In this document: positions 1-9,060 of the stretch, one piece after another
Position numbering within the stretch: the stretch's first letter is position 1
How the letters are laid out: the number at the start of each line of letters is the position of its first letter
DNA from: Nocardioides coralli
GTDB taxonomy: Bacteria > Actinomycetota > Actinomycetes > Propionibacteriales > Nocardioidaceae
DNA length: 64,000 nucleotides
Direction of reading: 5' to 3'
Assembly (NCBI RefSeq): GCF_019880385.1
Contig: NZ_CP082273.1
Span: forward strand, 806,001 to 870,000
The notes under the pieces: model-generated
Database searches by the model: none
What the model was told of the DNA's origin: nothing
The model's input: the letters and a program-made list of their open reading frames with translations, nothing else
Translations under genes and position numbers: made by a program

Positions 1-317
1 GCCTCAACGCCTCGATCTACAGCCAGGACGGCCGTCGCGCCCGGCAGATCGCCCGCGAGATCAGGTGCGGGACGGTCAACATCAACGAGGGCTTCGGAGC
101 GACCTTCGGGACGCTGGCCGCCCCCATGGGCGGCATGCGGCAGTCCGGGATGGGGCGCCGGCAGGGGAGCGAGGGCATCCTCCGCTACACCGAGACGCAG
201 TCGGTCGGCACCCAGCGCGGCCTACGCATCGGACCGTCGTTCGGGCTGGACCAGGAGCAGTACGCCGCGGTGATGACCGCCTCGCTGCGCGTGCTCAAGA
301 AGCTGGGGCGTGCCTGA
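1..317 (+). CDS. Aldehyde dehydrogenase, C-terminal fragment (succinate-semialdehyde dehydrogenase-like)
   Basis: Partial gene running in from the left edge; the reading frame begins at base 3 and stops at TGA 315-317. The fragment has the typical C-terminus of NAD(P)-dependent aldehyde dehydrogenases: LNASIYSQDG, then the substrate-pocket region GTVNINEGFGA, then PMGGMRQSGMGRRQGSEG and YTETQSV. The arrangement resembles actinobacterial succinate-semialdehyde dehydrogenases that oxidise succinate semialdehyde to succinate. The catalytic Cys and Glu lie outside the window, so substrate is an inference. The next gene starts 3 bp downstream, suggesting one transcript. Confidence 0.8.
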   Translation, partial: LNASIYSQDGRRARQIAREIRCGTVNINEGFGATFGTLAAPMGGMRQSGMGRRQGSEGILRYTETQSVGTQRGLRIGPSFGLDQEQYAAVMTASLRVLKKLGRA

Positions 318-320
318 GCG

Positions 321-2024
321 ATGACCCACTACGACGTCCTGGTGATCGGGTCCGGCTTCGGCGGCTCCGTCACGGCCCTGCGGCTCACCGAGAAGGGCTA
401 CCGGGTGGGCGTCCTGGAGGCCGGCGCCCGCTTCGAGGACAGCGACTTCGCCGCGACGTCGTTCGACACCAGGCGGTTCCTCTTCGCCCCCGCGGTCGGC
501 TGCTACGGCATCCAGCGCATCGACATGGTCAGGGACTGCCTGATCCTGGCCGGCGCCGGTGTGGGCGGCGGCTCGCTCGTCTACGCCAACACGCTCTACG
601 AACCCCTCGAGGCCTTCTACCGCGATCCCTCGTGGGCCCACATCACCGACTGGAAGCGCGAGCTGGCGCCCTACTACGACCAGGCGAAGCGGATGCTCGG
701 CGTGGTCGACTACCCCCACCGCACCCCGTCCGACGACGTGATGGAGAAGGTGGCCGGCGAGATGGGGGTGGGGCACACGTTCCACCCGACCCCGGTCGGC
801 GTGTTCTTCGGCGGTCCCGGGCAGCAGCCCGGGGAGCCGGTCGCCGACCCCTACTTCGGGGGTGTCGGCCCCGACCGCAACCCGTGCCGCAACTGCGGCG
901 AGTGCATGACCGGGTGCCGCCACAACGCGAAGAACACCCTGGTGAAGAACTACCTCTACCTGGCCGAGCAGGCCGGGGCGGTCGTGCACCCGCTGACCAC
1001 GGTCACCCGGGTCAGGCCACGCCCGGCCGGCGGCTACACCGTGGAGGCCCGCTGGACCAAGGCGAAGCTGTCGCGGCGTACGGCGACCAGGACGTTCACC
1101 GCCGACCAGGTGGTCTTCTCCGCGGCCGCCCTGGGCACCCAGCGCCTGCTCCACCGGCTGAAGGCCGAGGGCGACCTGCCGCTGCTGTCGGACCGGCTGG
1201 GCCACCTCACGCGCACCAACAGCGAGTCGATCCTCGGCGCGATCGCACCCGACCTGAGCGTGGACTACACCGAGGGGGTGGCGATCACCTCCTCCTTCCA
1301 CCCCGACGCCGACACCCACGTGGAGCCGGTCCGCTACGGCAAGGGCTCCAACTTCATGGCGCTCCTCCAGACCGTGCTCACCGACGGGGAGGGCCCGCTG
1401 CCGCGCTGGCGCACCTGGCTGCGGGAGCTGTGGGTCGAACGCCGCAGCGTCCGGGACCTCTACGACCTCCGGCACTGGTCGGAGCGCACCGTCATCGCCC
1501 TGGTGATGCAGTCGCTGGACAACTCGATCACGACGTTCCCGCAGCGGACACCCCTCGGGTGGCGGCTCTCCTCGCGGCAGGGACACGGTCGCCCCAACCC
1601 CACCTGGATCCCGGCCGCCAACGAGGCGGTACGCCGGATGGCGCGGGTCATGGGCGGGACCCCGGGCGGGTCCATCGGCGAGCCCTTCAACCGGCCGCTG
1701 ACCGCCCACTTCATCGGCGGCTGCACGATCGGCGACTCGCCGGAGTCCGGGGTCGTCGACCCCTACCAGCGCGTCTACGGCTACCCCGGGCTCCACGTCG
1801 TCGACGGGTCCGCCATCTCCGCCAACCTGGGGGTGAACCCGTCGCTGACGATCACCGCGCAGGCCGAGCGGGCCATGGCGTACTGGCCCAACAAGGGGCA
1901 GGCAGACCCGCGCCCCGACCTGGGCGAGGCCTACGAGCAGGTCGCGCCGGTGCGACCCGCGCGGCCGGTGGTCCCGGACGCCGCGCCCGGGGCGCTCCGG
2001 CTGCCCGTGGTCGGCGTCTCCTGA
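321..2024 (+). CDS. choD: GMC-family FAD oxidoreductase, ChoD/cholesterol-oxidase-like
   Basis: 567 aa flavoprotein. The N-terminal dinucleotide-binding motif GSGFGG is at residues 10-15 and is followed by LEAGARF and AGAGVGGGS, as in GMC oxidoreductases. A cysteine-rich segment CRNCGECMTGCR at about residues 189-200 and the closing block DGSAISANLGVNPSLT are hallmarks of the mycobacterial ChoD subgroup, which this protein resembles along its whole length. ChoD is annotated as cholesterol oxidase, but that activity is disputed in mycobacteria, so the substrate is uncertain; another hydrophobic alcohol is possible. No signal peptide is visible, so it is probably cytoplasmic. It sits 3 bp behind the aldehyde dehydrogenase, consistent with a coupled alcohol-to-aldehyde-to-acid route. 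Confidence 0.85.
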   Translation: MTHYDVLVIGSGFGGSVTALRLTEKGYRVGVLEAGARFEDSDFAATSFDTRRFLFAPAVGCYGIQRIDMVRDCLILAGAGVGGGSLVYANTLYEPLEAFYRDPSWAHITDWKRELAPYYDQAKRMLGVVDYPHRTPSDDVMEKVAGEMGVGHTFHPTPVGVFFGGPGQQPGEPVADPYFGGVGPDRNPCRNCGECMTGCRHNAKNTLVKNYLYLAEQAGAVVHPLTTVTRVRPRPAGGYTVEARWTKAKLSRRTATRTFTADQVVFSAAALGTQRLLHRLKAEGDLPLLSDRLGHLTRTNSESILGAIAPDLSVDYTEGVAITSSFHPDADTHVEPVRYGKGSNFMALLQTVLTDGEGPLPRWRTWLRELWVERRSVRDLYDLRHWSERTVIALVMQSLDNSITTFPQRTPLGWRLSSRQGHGRPNPTWIPAANEAVRRMARVMGGTPGGSIGEPFNRPLTAHFIGGCTIGDSPESGVVDPYQRVYGYPGLHVVDGSAISANLGVNPSLTITAQAERAMAYWPNKGQADPRPDLGEAYEQVAPVRPARPVVPDAAPGALRLPVVGVS

Positions 2025-2061
2025 GCGCTGCAGAACTCGCAAAAAGTTCTCGGTGACCCCG

Positions 2062-2089
2062 CGTAACCACCCCGCGCGGCCGTCGTTGG
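2062..2089 (+). promoter_or_regulatory. Possible ECF-type promoter for the small RNA
   Basis: CGTAAC (2062-2067) and CGTTGG (2084-2089) are separated by exactly 16 bp. This resembles ECF sigma promoters of the BldN type (CGTAAC-N16-CGTTGA). Transcription would start near 2096, just before the first hairpin of the candidate RNA. Assignment is by motif resemblance only. Confidence 0.35.
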
Positions 2090-2092
2090 GAC

Positions 2093-2209
2093 GGGTGAGA
2101 CCCGGCCGTCATGCTCCCTCCCGATGCCGGGTCAGGATGTTCACCCGCCACGCGGGTGGACGCTCAGGGCCCGGCCACCCTCCCTCCCCGGCCGGGCCCT
2201 GACTCATTT
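2093..2209 (+). ncRNA. Candidate small RNA resembling the actinobacterial 6C RNA
   Basis: Three hairpins lie in about 110 nt. Hairpin 1 has perfect 8-bp arms (2099-2106 with 2126-2133) and a loop containing CTCCCTCCC. Hairpin 2 is a short stem (2140-2148 with 2152-2160, loop of 3). Hairpin 3 has perfect 12-bp arms (2165-2176 with 2190-2201), loop ACCCTCCCTCCCC, and is followed by ACTCATTTT, so it also works as an intrinsic terminator. Two stems with C-rich loops ending in a terminator is the described layout of 6C RNAs. Here the C runs are interrupted by T, so the family call is tentative. Confidence 0.55.
2165..2209 (+). terminator. Strong intrinsic terminator
   Basis: A perfect 12-bp GC-rich inverted repeat (2165-2176 and 2190-2201) with a 13-nt C-rich loop is followed by ATTTT. 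It would end both the candidate small RNA and read-through from the choD-like gene. Confidence 0.7.
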
Positions 2210-2220
2210 TCACGCGCACT

Positions 2221-2235
2221 GGTCTCGACAGGCTC
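2221..2235 (+). repeat. Half copy of a Nocardioides-type intergenic repeat
   Basis: GGTCTCGACAGGCTC matches one end of the palindromic intergenic element familiar from Nocardioides-type genomes. A fuller copy of the same kind lies at 41609-41666. The rest of the element is not recognisable here. Confidence 0.45.
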
Positions 2236-2286
2236 CGCCGACGTGGGGTGGGGTCGGCGTGCCGGGCCGGGGGTTTCGTGGCTCGG

Positions 2287-2351
2287 GCGCGGGACGCCTT
2301 CGCACCTCAACCTCCGGCGAGCGCGGGACGCCGTCGCACCTCAACCTCCGG
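2287..2351 (+). repeat. Two-copy tandem direct repeat, period 34 bp
   Basis: A 31-bp unit at 2287-2317 is repeated at 2321-2351 with a single mismatch (CCTTCG versus CCGTCG), separated by 3 bp. It starts with GCGCGGGACG and ends with CTCAACCTCCGG. It lies directly upstream of the guaA promoter. Function unknown. The rest of 2210-2376 shows nothing else except the half repeat at 2221. Confidence 0.8.
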
Positions 2352-2376
2352 GGGCGGTGGGGGCGTGGCTGCTCGG

Positions 2377-2382
2377 TAGGCT
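2377..2382 (+). promoter_or_regulatory. Likely −10 element of guaA
   Basis: TAGGCT ends 6 nt before the guaA ATG, the spacing expected for a leaderless actinobacterial transcript. No convincing Shine-Dalgarno sequence precedes the start. Confidence 0.45.
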
Positions 2383-2388
2383 GCGGCC

Positions 2389-3969
2389 ATGACGGAGGTT
2401 CCCGAGCACGACCTGGTGCTGGTGGTCGACTTCGGCGCCCAGTACGCCCAGCTGATCGCCCGCCGGGTGCGGGAGGCACGGGTCTACTCCGAGATCGTCC
2501 CCCACTCGATGCCCGTCGCCGAGATGCTGGCGCGCAAGCCGGCGGCGATCATTCTCTCCGGTGGCCCCTCGAGCGTGTACGCCGCGGGCGCGCCCGGCAT
2601 CGACGACGACCTGTTCCGCGCCGGGGTGCCGGTCTTCGGCATGTGCTACGGCTTCCAGCTGATGGCCCGCGGGCTGGGCGGGGAGGTCGCCCACACCGGG
2701 GCCCGCGAGTACGGCCGCACCCGGGTCGCGGTCACGGCCCCCGGCACGCTGCTGGCCGACGTACCCGCCGAGCACACGGTCTGGATGTCCCACGGCGACT
2801 CGGTGACGGCCGCGCCCCGGGGCTTCGACGTGCTCGCCGCCACCGCGGTGACCCCGGTCGCCGCCTTCGAGGACCTCGACCGCGGCCTCGCCGGCGTCCA
2901 GTGGCACCCCGAGGTGCTGCACACCGAGCACGGCCAGCAGGTCCTCGAGCACTTCCTGCACCAGATCGCGGGCTGCCGGCCCACCTGGACGATGGTCAAC
3001 ATCGTCGAGGAGCAGGTCGAGCGGGTCCGCGAACAGGTCGGCGAGGAGGGCCGCGCGATCTGCGGGCTCTCCGGGGGCGTCGACTCCGCGGTCGCCGCCG
3101 CGCTGGTGCAGCGGGCCATCGGCGACCGGCTCACCTGCGTCTTCGTCGACCACGGGCTGCTCCGCAAGGGCGAGGCCGAGCAGGTGGAGCGTGACTTCGT
3201 CGCCGCCACCGGGGTCGACCTCCACGTCGTGGATGCCGAGAAGCGCTTCCTCGACGCCCTGGCCGGCGTCTCCGACCCCGAGGAGAAGCGCAAGGTCATC
3301 GGCCGCGAGTTCATCCGCGTCTTCGAGGCGGCCGAGGCCGAGGTGCTGCACAAGTACGCCGTCGACGAGGGCGCGTCGGTCGCCTTCCTGGTCCAGGGCA
3401 CGCTCTACCCCGACGTCGTCGAGTCCGGCGGCGGTGCCGGCACCTCCAACATCAAGTCCCACCACAACGTGGGCGGGCTGCCCGACGACCTCGAGTTCGA
3501 GCTGGTCGAGCCGCTGCGCACCCTCTTCAAGGACGAGGTGCGGCTGGTGGGCGAACAGCTCGGGCTGCCCGCCGAGATCGTGTGGCGCCACCCCTTCCCG
3601 GGGCCGGGCCTCGGCATCCGGATCGTCGGCGAGGTGACCCGCGAGCGGCTCGACATCCTGCGGGAGGCCGACGCGATCGCGCGCGAGGAGATCACCAAGG
3701 CGGGCCTGGACCGCGACATCTGGCAGCTGCCGGTGGTGCTGCTCGCCGACGTGCGGTCGGTCGGGGTCCAGGGCGACGGGCGCACCTACGGCCACCCCAT
3801 CGTGCTGCGGCCGGTCAGCTCCGAGGACGCGATGACCGCCGACTGGTCCCGGTTGCCCTACGACGTGCTGGAGACGATCTCGACCCGCATCACCAACGAG
3901 GTCGCCGAGGTCAACCGGGTCACCCTCGACATCACGTCCAAGCCGCCCGGCACCATCGAGTGGGAGTGA
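2389..3969 (+). CDS. guaA: GMP synthase (glutamine-hydrolysing)
   Basis: 526 aa, the normal length of the two-domain bacterial enzyme that aminates XMP to GMP using glutamine and ATP. The class I glutamine amidotransferase domain has the nucleophile in MCYGF (Cys86) and the His/Glu pair in QWHPEV (about 173 and 175). The ATP-pyrophosphatase P-loop SGGVDS begins near residue 228. The C-terminal dimerisation domain ends in PPGTIEWE, as in other GuaA proteins. The start follows a −10 hexamer by 6 nt. The purine-degradation cluster begins 65 bp downstream behind its own −10 element, so guaA is probably transcribed separately. Confidence 0.97.
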   Translation: MTEVPEHDLVLVVDFGAQYAQLIARRVREARVYSEIVPHSMPVAEMLARKPAAIILSGGPSSVYAAGAPGIDDDLFRAGVPVFGMCYGFQLMARGLGGEVAHTGAREYGRTRVAVTAPGTLLADVPAEHTVWMSHGDSVTAAPRGFDVLAATAVTPVAAFEDLDRGLAGVQWHPEVLHTEHGQQVLEHFLHQIAGCRPTWTMVNIVEEQVERVREQVGEEGRAICGLSGGVDSAVAAALVQRAIGDRLTCVFVDHGLLRKGEAEQVERDFVAATGVDLHVVDAEKRFLDALAGVSDPEEKRKVIGREFIRVFEAAEAEVLHKYAVDEGASVAFLVQGTLYPDVVESGGGAGTSNIKSHHNVGGLPDDLEFELVEPLRTLFKDEVRLVGEQLGLPAEIVWRHPFPGPGLGIRIVGEVTRERLDILREADAIAREEITKAGLDRDIWQLPVVLLADVRSVGVQGDGRTYGHPIVLRPVSSEDAMTADWSRLPYDVLETISTRITNEVAEVNRVTLDITSKPPGTIEWE

Positions 3970-4022
3970 ACCGGTCCCACGCCCCGGCGTGGCGGTTCCC
4001 GGGTGTGGGACGCCGCGCACAC

Positions 4023-4028
4023 TAGGCT
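4023..4028 (+). promoter_or_regulatory. Likely −10 element of the purine-degradation operon
   Basis: TAGGCT lies 6 nt before the ATG at 4035, the same hexamer and spacing as for guaA. It is the only promoter-like element seen before the row of overlapping genes that follows. Confidence 0.45.
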
Positions 4029-4034
4029 CTCGTC

Positions 4035-5246
4035 ATGGACCTCGATGCCCTGACGGCCGAGGTGGACGACCTTCTCGGGGAGGCCGACCAGGCCCTGGCC
4101 CGCGACTACCCCGGCGAGCGACCCGGTCGGCAGCCGGTCCACACCTACTACCTCCCCGCCGACCGGTACCACGCCCGCAGCGTCCACGACCTGTCCCGTC
4201 AGGCCGAGCAGGTCGTGCTCGACCACGCCGAGGAGTTCCTCGAGCTCATCGGCGACGACGACGATCTGATGGCGCGGGTGCTCTCCAAGCTCGACACCGA
4301 GGCCGTGGAGGACCTGCGCATCGACTTCGAGGACGGCTACGGCGACCGCGGTGACGAGACCGAGGACGACGACGCGGCGGCCGCCGCCGCCGCGCTCACC
4401 GAGTCGATCGAGGCGGGGGAGTCCTCGCCGTTCTCGGGCATCCGGATCAAGAGTCTCGAGCCCGCGACCCGCCACCGCGGGCTGCGCACGCTCGTCGGGT
4501 TCGTCCGGGCCCTCGGCACGGTGCCGGACGGCTTCGTGGTGACCCTGCCCAAGGTCACCTCGGTCGACCAGGTCGCCGCCCTGGTGCTGGCCTTCGAGCG
4601 CCTCGAGGAGGAGGTGGAGGGCCGGCTGGAGCTCGAGGTCCAGGTCGAGACGCCCCAGTCGGTGCTGGGTCCCCAGGGGCACACGCTGCTCCCCCAGATG
4701 ATCCAGGCGGGCGCGGGCCGGCTCACCGCCTTCCACTTCGGCACCTACGACTACAGCGCCGCCTGCGGGATCGCCGCCGGGCAGCAGAGCCTCGAGCACC
4801 CGGCGGCCGACCACGCCAAGGCCGTCATGCAGGCCGCGGCTGCCGGCACCGGCGTACGCCTCTCCGACGGCTCCACCAACCGGCTGCCCGTCGACGACCA
4901 GCTGCTGCCGGGCTGGGAGGAGCACCTGCGGCTGGTGCGGCGCTCCCTGGAGCGGGGCTTCTACCAGGGCTGGGACCTCCACCCCGCCCAGCTGCCGACC
5001 CGGTTCGCCGCCACCCACGGGTTCTTCCGCGAGGGCTTCGACCGCGCCGCCCAGCGGCTGCGCGCCTACGCCGGCGGCACCGGCTCCACCGTCCTCGACG
5101 AGCCGGCGACGGCCCGTGCGCTGGCCGACTTCGTGCTCCGGGGCCTGGACTGCGGGGCGGTGGAGGAGTCCGAGGTCCGCAACCGGACCGGGCTGTCGAC
5201 GAGCCGGCTCGCCGACCTGGCCAAGCGTCCCGTCGGAGGCGGGTGA
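4035..5246 (+). CDS. DUF6986-type protein, citrate-lyase/malate-synthase-superfamily-like
   Basis: 403 aa. It looks like the actinobacterial DUF6986 family of aldolase/citrate-lyase-like proteins. Candidate metal and substrate residues are visible: DFEDGYG at about 97-103, QVETPQS at about 203-209 and GWDLHPAQ from about 312. The same acidic pattern (DFED then an ET motif) occurs in malate synthase, suggesting C-C bond chemistry on a 2-oxoacid such as glyoxylate. The last 40 or so residues (EVRNRTGLSTSRLADLAKRP) look like a small helix-turn-helix or helical tail. It is the first gene of the urate/allantoin operon and overlaps uricase by 4 bp, so a role in purine degradation is likely, but the reaction is unknown. 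Confidence 0.75.
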   Translation: MDLDALTAEVDDLLGEADQALARDYPGERPGRQPVHTYYLPADRYHARSVHDLSRQAEQVVLDHAEEFLELIGDDDDLMARVLSKLDTEAVEDLRIDFEDGYGDRGDETEDDDAAAAAAALTESIEAGESSPFSGIRIKSLEPATRHRGLRTLVGFVRALGTVPDGFVVTLPKVTSVDQVAALVLAFERLEEEVEGRLELEVQVETPQSVLGPQGHTLLPQMIQAGAGRLTAFHFGTYDYSAACGIAAGQQSLEHPAADHAKAVMQAAAAGTGVRLSDGSTNRLPVDDQLLPGWEEHLRLVRRSLERGFYQGWDLHPAQLPTRFAATHGFFREGFDRAAQRLRAYAGGTGSTVLDEPATARALADFVLRGLDCGAVEESEVRNRTGLSTSRLADLAKRPVGGG

Positions 5247-6121
5247 GCGTGCGGATCAGGCTCGGGCACAACCGCTACGGCAAGGCGGAGAACCGCGTCG
5301 TCCGCATCGTGCGTGACACGCCCCGCCACGAGATCCGCGACCTCAACGTCTCGACGGCCCTCCGGGGTGACTTCGCGGCCGCCCACCTCGACGGCGACCA
5401 GTCCGACGTGCTGCCCACCGACACCCAGAAGAACACCGCCTTCGCCTACGCCAAGGAGCACGGCGTGGAGGCGATCGAGGACTACGCACAGGCCCTCGGA
5501 CGCCGGCTGCTCAGGGCCACGCCGGTCGCCACGGGCTGCGAGGTCCGCGTCGAGGAGCACGCCTGGGAGCGGGTCCCTGGCGGCCCTGGCGGCACTGGCG
5601 GCCACGACCACGCCTTCGTGCGCCGCGGCACCGAGGTCCGCACCACCACCGTCGACGTGACGGACAGCGGCGTGACGGTGCGGTCGGGGCTGACCGACCT
5701 GGTGCTGCTCAAGTCGACGGGGTCGGAGTTCAAGGGGTTCCTGCGCGACGACTACACGACGCTGGCCGACGCCGACGACCGGGTGCTGGCCACCTCCCTC
5801 ACCGCGACCTGGACCTTCGGACCCGACCGTCCCGACCGCCCGGCGGCATGGAACACGGCGTACGCCGAGGTGCGGGCCGTGCTGCTGGAGACCTTCGCCA
5901 ACACCCACAGCCGGGCGCTCCAGGAGACGTTGTGGCTGATGGGCCGGGCGGCGCTGGAGCACCGACCGGACCTCGCGGAGATCTCCTTCGTGGCGCCCAA
6001 CCGGCACCACCACCTGGTCGACCTCGCGCCGTTCGGCCTCACCAACGACGGCGAGGTCTTCATCGCCGCCGACCGGCCCTACGGCCTGATCGAGGCCACC
6101 GTGACCCGGGACGACGCATGA
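5243..6121 (+). CDS. Uricase (urate oxidase)
   Basis: 292 aa, cofactor-independent urate oxidase converting urate to 5-hydroxyisourate with O2. The N-terminal GHNRYGKAENR contains the catalytic Lys region, and LPTDTQKNT (around residue 58) carries the catalytic Thr. The C-terminal NRHHHLVDL block is also typical of the T-fold enzyme. A short Gly-rich stretch GGPGGTGGHDH near residue 115 looks like a lineage-specific loop. The GTG start lies inside the stop region of the upstream gene (GTGA overlap), and the stop overlaps the next ATG. Such coupling suggests equal expression of the enzymes that process the unstable products. Confidence 0.96.
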   Translation: MSVRIRLGHNRYGKAENRVVRIVRDTPRHEIRDLNVSTALRGDFAAAHLDGDQSDVLPTDTQKNTAFAYAKEHGVEAIEDYAQALGRRLLRATPVATGCEVRVEEHAWERVPGGPGGTGGHDHAFVRRGTEVRTTTVDVTDSGVTVRSGLTDLVLLKSTGSEFKGFLRDDYTTLADADDRVLATSLTATWTFGPDRPDRPAAWNTAYAEVRAVLLETFANTHSRALQETLWLMGRAALEHRPDLAEISFVAPNRHHHLVDLAPFGLTNDGEVFIAADRPYGLIEATVTRDDA

Positions 6122-6621
6122 CGCTCGAGGAGTTCAACGCGCTCCCCGAGGCCGAGGCCCGGTCCCGGCTGGCGGCCTGCCTCGACGTACCCCGCTGGGT
6201 CGACACCGTGGTGGCCGCTCGGCCCTTCCCCGACCTCGGCGCCCTGCGGAGCGTGGCCGAGGTCGCGGCCTCGTCGATGTCCGAGGCCGAGCTCGAGCAG
6301 GCGCTGGCTCGCCACCCCCGGATCGGGGAGCGCGCGGGTGCCGGGCACGACGCGGCCGCCTCGGCGCGGGAGCAGTCCGGCGTCGACGCCGGCGACCGGG
6401 CCGTGGCCGAGCGGCTGACCGCCGGCAACCGTGCCTACGAGCAGCGGTTCGACCGGGTCTTCCTGATCCGTGCCGCCGGCCGCGACGCCGACGAGATCCT
6501 GGCCGAGCTCGACCGCCGGCTCGACAACGACGACGACACCGAGCGCCGGGAGACGATCGGGCAGCTCGCCGAGATCGCGCTGCTGCGACTGGAAGAGGTG
6601 GTGGGCCCATGGCCACGCTGA
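6118..6621 (+). CDS. uraD: 2-oxo-4-hydroxy-4-carboxy-5-ureidoimidazoline (OHCU) decarboxylase
   Basis: 167 aa, matching the usual size. It decarboxylates OHCU to (S)-allantoin, the last step of urate breakdown to allantoin. The catalytic His motif HPRIGE starts at residue 66, and the N-terminal LEEFNALPEAEA and C-terminal RRETIGQLAEIALLRLE blocks are typical. The ATG at 6118 overlaps the uricase stop (ATGA); longer readings of this frame run antisense-like through uricase and are not supported. Its stop lies inside the next gene, a 13-bp overlap. Confidence 0.95.
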   Translation: MTLEEFNALPEAEARSRLAACLDVPRWVDTVVAARPFPDLGALRSVAEVAASSMSEAELEQALARHPRIGERAGAGHDAAASAREQSGVDAGDRAVAERLTAGNRAYEQRFDRVFLIRAAGRDADEILAELDRRLDNDDDTERRETIGQLAEIALLRLEEVVGPWPR

Positions 6622-6920
6622 GCACGCACGTCCTCGACACCGCCGCAGGTCGGCCCGCGGCGGGCGTCCCCGTCACCCTGCTCGCGCCTGACGGCACGGT
6701 CCTGGGGGAGGGGGTGACCGACGCCGACGGTCGGGTGGCCAGCGTCGGGCCCGACCTGGCCCCCGGCACCTACCGGCTGCGGTTCGTGACCGCCGCACAC
6801 CTCGGCGAGCACGCGTTCTACCCGGAGGTTGACGTGGTATTCCGGATCGCCGCCGACGAGCACCACCACGTCCCGCTGCTGCTGAGCCCTCACGGCTACA
6901 CCACCTACCGTGGCAGCTGA
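6609..6920 (+). CDS. uraH: 5-Hydroxyisourate hydrolase (transthyretin-like)
   Basis: 103 aa. It opens 5-hydroxyisourate to OHCU, between uricase and UraD. The N-terminal STHVLDT carries the first catalytic His, and the C-terminal tetrapeptide YRGS is the signature that distinguishes HIU hydrolases from transthyretin. No signal peptide, so cytoplasmic. It overlaps uraD by 13 bp and allantoinase by 11 bp. Gene order (decarboxylase before hydrolase) is opposite to reaction order, which is common in these operons. Confidence 0.96.
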   Translation: MATLSTHVLDTAAGRPAAGVPVTLLAPDGTVLGEGVTDADGRVASVGPDLAPGTYRLRFVTAAHLGEHAFYPEVDVVFRIAADEHHHVPLLLSPHGYTTYRGS

Positions 6921-8244
6921 GGAGTACGACACGGTCGTCCGCGCCGCCCGCGCGATCGTGGCCGGTGCCGAGCGCGCGGTCTCCCTCGGCATCCGGTCCG
7001 GCCGGATCGCGACCCTCGACGCGGACGCCGACCTGCCGGCGGACCTCGAGCTCGCCGCGGACGAGGTGCTGCTCCCGGGGCTTGTCGACACCCACGTCCA
7101 CGTCAACGAGCCGGGGCGTACGGCGTGGGAGGGCTTCGAGTCCGCCACCAGCGCGGCGGCCTCGGGCGGTGTCACCACCATCGTCGACATGCCGCTCAAC
7201 TCGATCCCGCCGACCACCACGCTCGACGGGCTGCGGGCCAAGCAGGCCGTCGCCCGCGACCGGGTCCGCGTCGACGTGGGCTTCTGGGGCGGCGCCGTGC
7301 CCGGCAACGTGGCCGACCTCGCCGAGCTCCACGCCGCCGGCGTCCTCGGTTTCAAGTGCTTCCTGCTGCCCTCGGGGGTCGAGGAGTTCCCCGAGCTCGA
7401 CGGACCCGGACTGCGGGAGACGATGACCGAGCTGGCCCGTCTCGACGCGCTGCTGCTCGTGCACGCGGAGGACGGTGCCGAGATCGCGCCCGAGGCGCCG
7501 CACTCGCGGGCCTACGCCGACTTCCTCCGGTCGCGGCCGCCGGCGGCGGAGAACGCCGCGATCGAGCGCGTGGTGGAGGCCGCCCGTGCGACGGGCGCCC
7601 GCGCCCACGTCGTCCACCTCTCCAGCGCCGACGCGCTGCCGGTGCTCCGCGCGGCCCGCGGCGACGGCGTCCGCGTCACGGTCGAGACCTGCCCCCACTA
7701 CCTCGGCTTCTGTGCGGAGGAGATCCCCGACGGCGCGACCCAGCTGAAGTGCTGCCCCCCGATCCGCGACGCGGGCAACCGCGACCGGCTCTGGGCGGGA
7801 CTCGTCGCGGGCGACATCGACCTCGTCGTGACCGACCACTCGCCGTGCACCGCCGACCTCAAGCGGTTCGACACCGGCGACTTCGGCGACGCCTGGGGCG
7901 GCATCGCGTCGCTGCAGCTCGGGCTGCCGGCGGTGTGGACCGAGGCGCGGAAGCGGGGCCTCGGGCTCGGCGACGTGGTGCGGTGGATGTGCGAGCGACC
8001 CGCCGACCTCGTCGGGCTCGCCCACAAGGGTCGCATCGCGGTCGGCGCCGACGCGGACCTCTGCGTGCTGGCCCCCGAGGAGACCTTCACCGTCGACCCG
8101 GCGCGGCTGCGCCACCGCAACCCGGTCTCGGCCTGGGCCGGGCGTACGCTCACCGGCACGGTGCGGCAGACCTGGCTGCGCGGCGTACGGCTGGACCCGG
8201 ACGGTGCACCCCGGGGCCGGCTGCTCGAGAGGGGAGACGCATGA
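6910..8244 (+). CDS. allB: Allantoinase
   Basis: 444 aa amidohydrolase that opens allantoin to allantoate. Metal-binding [10 protein letters not shown] is at about residues 60-69; the probable carboxylated Lys is K149 in [15 protein letters not shown]; later metal residues are in [17 protein letters not shown] and TDHSPCT. The block LKCCPPIR is typical of allantoinases rather than dihydroorotases. The GTG start at 6910 overlaps the end of uraH by 11 bp, and its stop overlaps the next gene's ATG. No allantoate amidohydrolase follows it within this window. Confidence 0.94.
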   Translation: MAAEEYDTVVRAARAIVAGAERAVSLGIRSGRIATLDADADLPADLELAADEVLLPGLVDTHVHVNEPGRTAWEGFESATSAAASGGVTTIVDMPLNSIPPTTTLDGLRAKQAVARDRVRVDVGFWGGAVPGNVADLAELHAAGVLGFKCFLLPSGVEEFPELDGPGLRETMTELARLDALLLVHAEDGAEIAPEAPHSRAYADFLRSRPPAAENAAIERVVEAARATGARAHVVHLSSADALPVLRAARGDGVRVTVETCPHYLGFCAEEIPDGATQLKCCPPIRDAGNRDRLWAGLVAGDIDLVVTDHSPCTADLKRFDTGDFGDAWGGIASLQLGLPAVWTEARKRGLGLGDVVRWMCERPADLVGLAHKGRIAVGADADLCVLAPEETFTVDPARLRHRNPVSAWAGRTLTGTVRQTWLRGVRLDPDGAPRGRLLERGDA

Positions 8245-9053
8245 CCTACTACGTGCCGCGCGGCGGGCTGCCCGCGCAGGACGAGCTCACCACCGACCGG
8301 GCGGTCTTCACCGAGGCCTACGCCGTCCTCCCGCGCGGCACGATGCGCGACATCGTCACCAGCCGGCTCCCGCACTGGCGGGACACCCGGGCCTGGGTGC
8401 TGGCGCGGCCGTTGTCGGGGTTCGCGGAGACCTTCAGCCAGTACGTCGTCGAGGTCGGTCCCGGCGGTGGTAGCGACCGGCCCGACGACGACCCCCGCGC
8501 CGAGGCGGTGCTCTTCGTCGTCGACGGCGCGCCTCGCCTCACCGTGGCGGGCACCGACCACGAGCTGCGGCCCGGCAGCTACGCGTTGCTCCCGGCCGGA
8601 ACGGCCTGGTCGCTCCACAACGACAGTGACGCGACGGCGACGTTCCACTGGATCCGGAAGGCCTACGAGCCCGTCGACGGCTACGACACGCCCGAGGCCT
8701 TCGTGACGCACGAGGACGACGTCGCGCCCGAACCCATGCCCGGCACCGACGCCTGGGCGACCCAGCGGTTCGTCGACCCCGACGACGTCCGCCACGACCT
8801 GCACGTCAACATCGTCAGCTTCGAGCCGGGCGGGTCGATCCCGTTCCCGGAGACCCACGTGATGGAGCACGGCCTCTACGTCCTGGAGGGCAAGGCGGTC
8901 TACCTCCTCAACCGTGACTGGGTCGAGGTGCAGGCCGGCGACTTCATGTGGCTGCGGGCGTTCTGCCCGCAGGCCTGCTACGCCGGTGGCCCCGGTCGGT
9001 TCCGCTACCTGCTCTACAAGGACGTCCACCGCCACGCACGGCTGCTCCCCTGA
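8241..9053 (+). CDS. allE: (S)-Ureidoglycine aminohydrolase (bicupin)
   Basis: 270 aa with two cupin domains. The family releases ammonia from (S)-ureidoglycine to give ureidoglycolate using Mn2+. The N-terminal [11 protein letters not shown], the C-terminal metal block [14 protein letters not shown] and [16 protein letters not shown] closely match AllE proteins. The ATG at 8241 sits 6 nt after GGGGAG and overlaps the allB stop (ATGA), which fixes the start against longer in-frame readings. Its substrate is normally made from allantoate by AllC, which is not present here. A strong hairpin follows the gene at 9061-9100. Confidence 0.93.
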   Translation: MTYYVPRGGLPAQDELTTDRAVFTEAYAVLPRGTMRDIVTSRLPHWRDTRAWVLARPLSGFAETFSQYVVEVGPGGGSDRPDDDPRAEAVLFVVDGAPRLTVAGTDHELRPGSYALLPAGTAWSLHNDSDATATFHWIRKAYEPVDGYDTPEAFVTHEDDVAPEPMPGTDAWATQRFVDPDDVRHDLHVNIVSFEPGGSIPFPETHVMEHGLYVLEGKAVYLLNRDWVEVQAGDFMWLRAFCPQACYAGGPGRFRYLLYKDVHRHARLLP

Positions 9054-9060
9054 TCGCGGC

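Noticed and set aside
65..2056. Arg/Pro-rich open frame overlapping the ChoD-like gene
   Set aside because: Shadow reading caused by high GC; the ChoD frame matches a known family over its full length.
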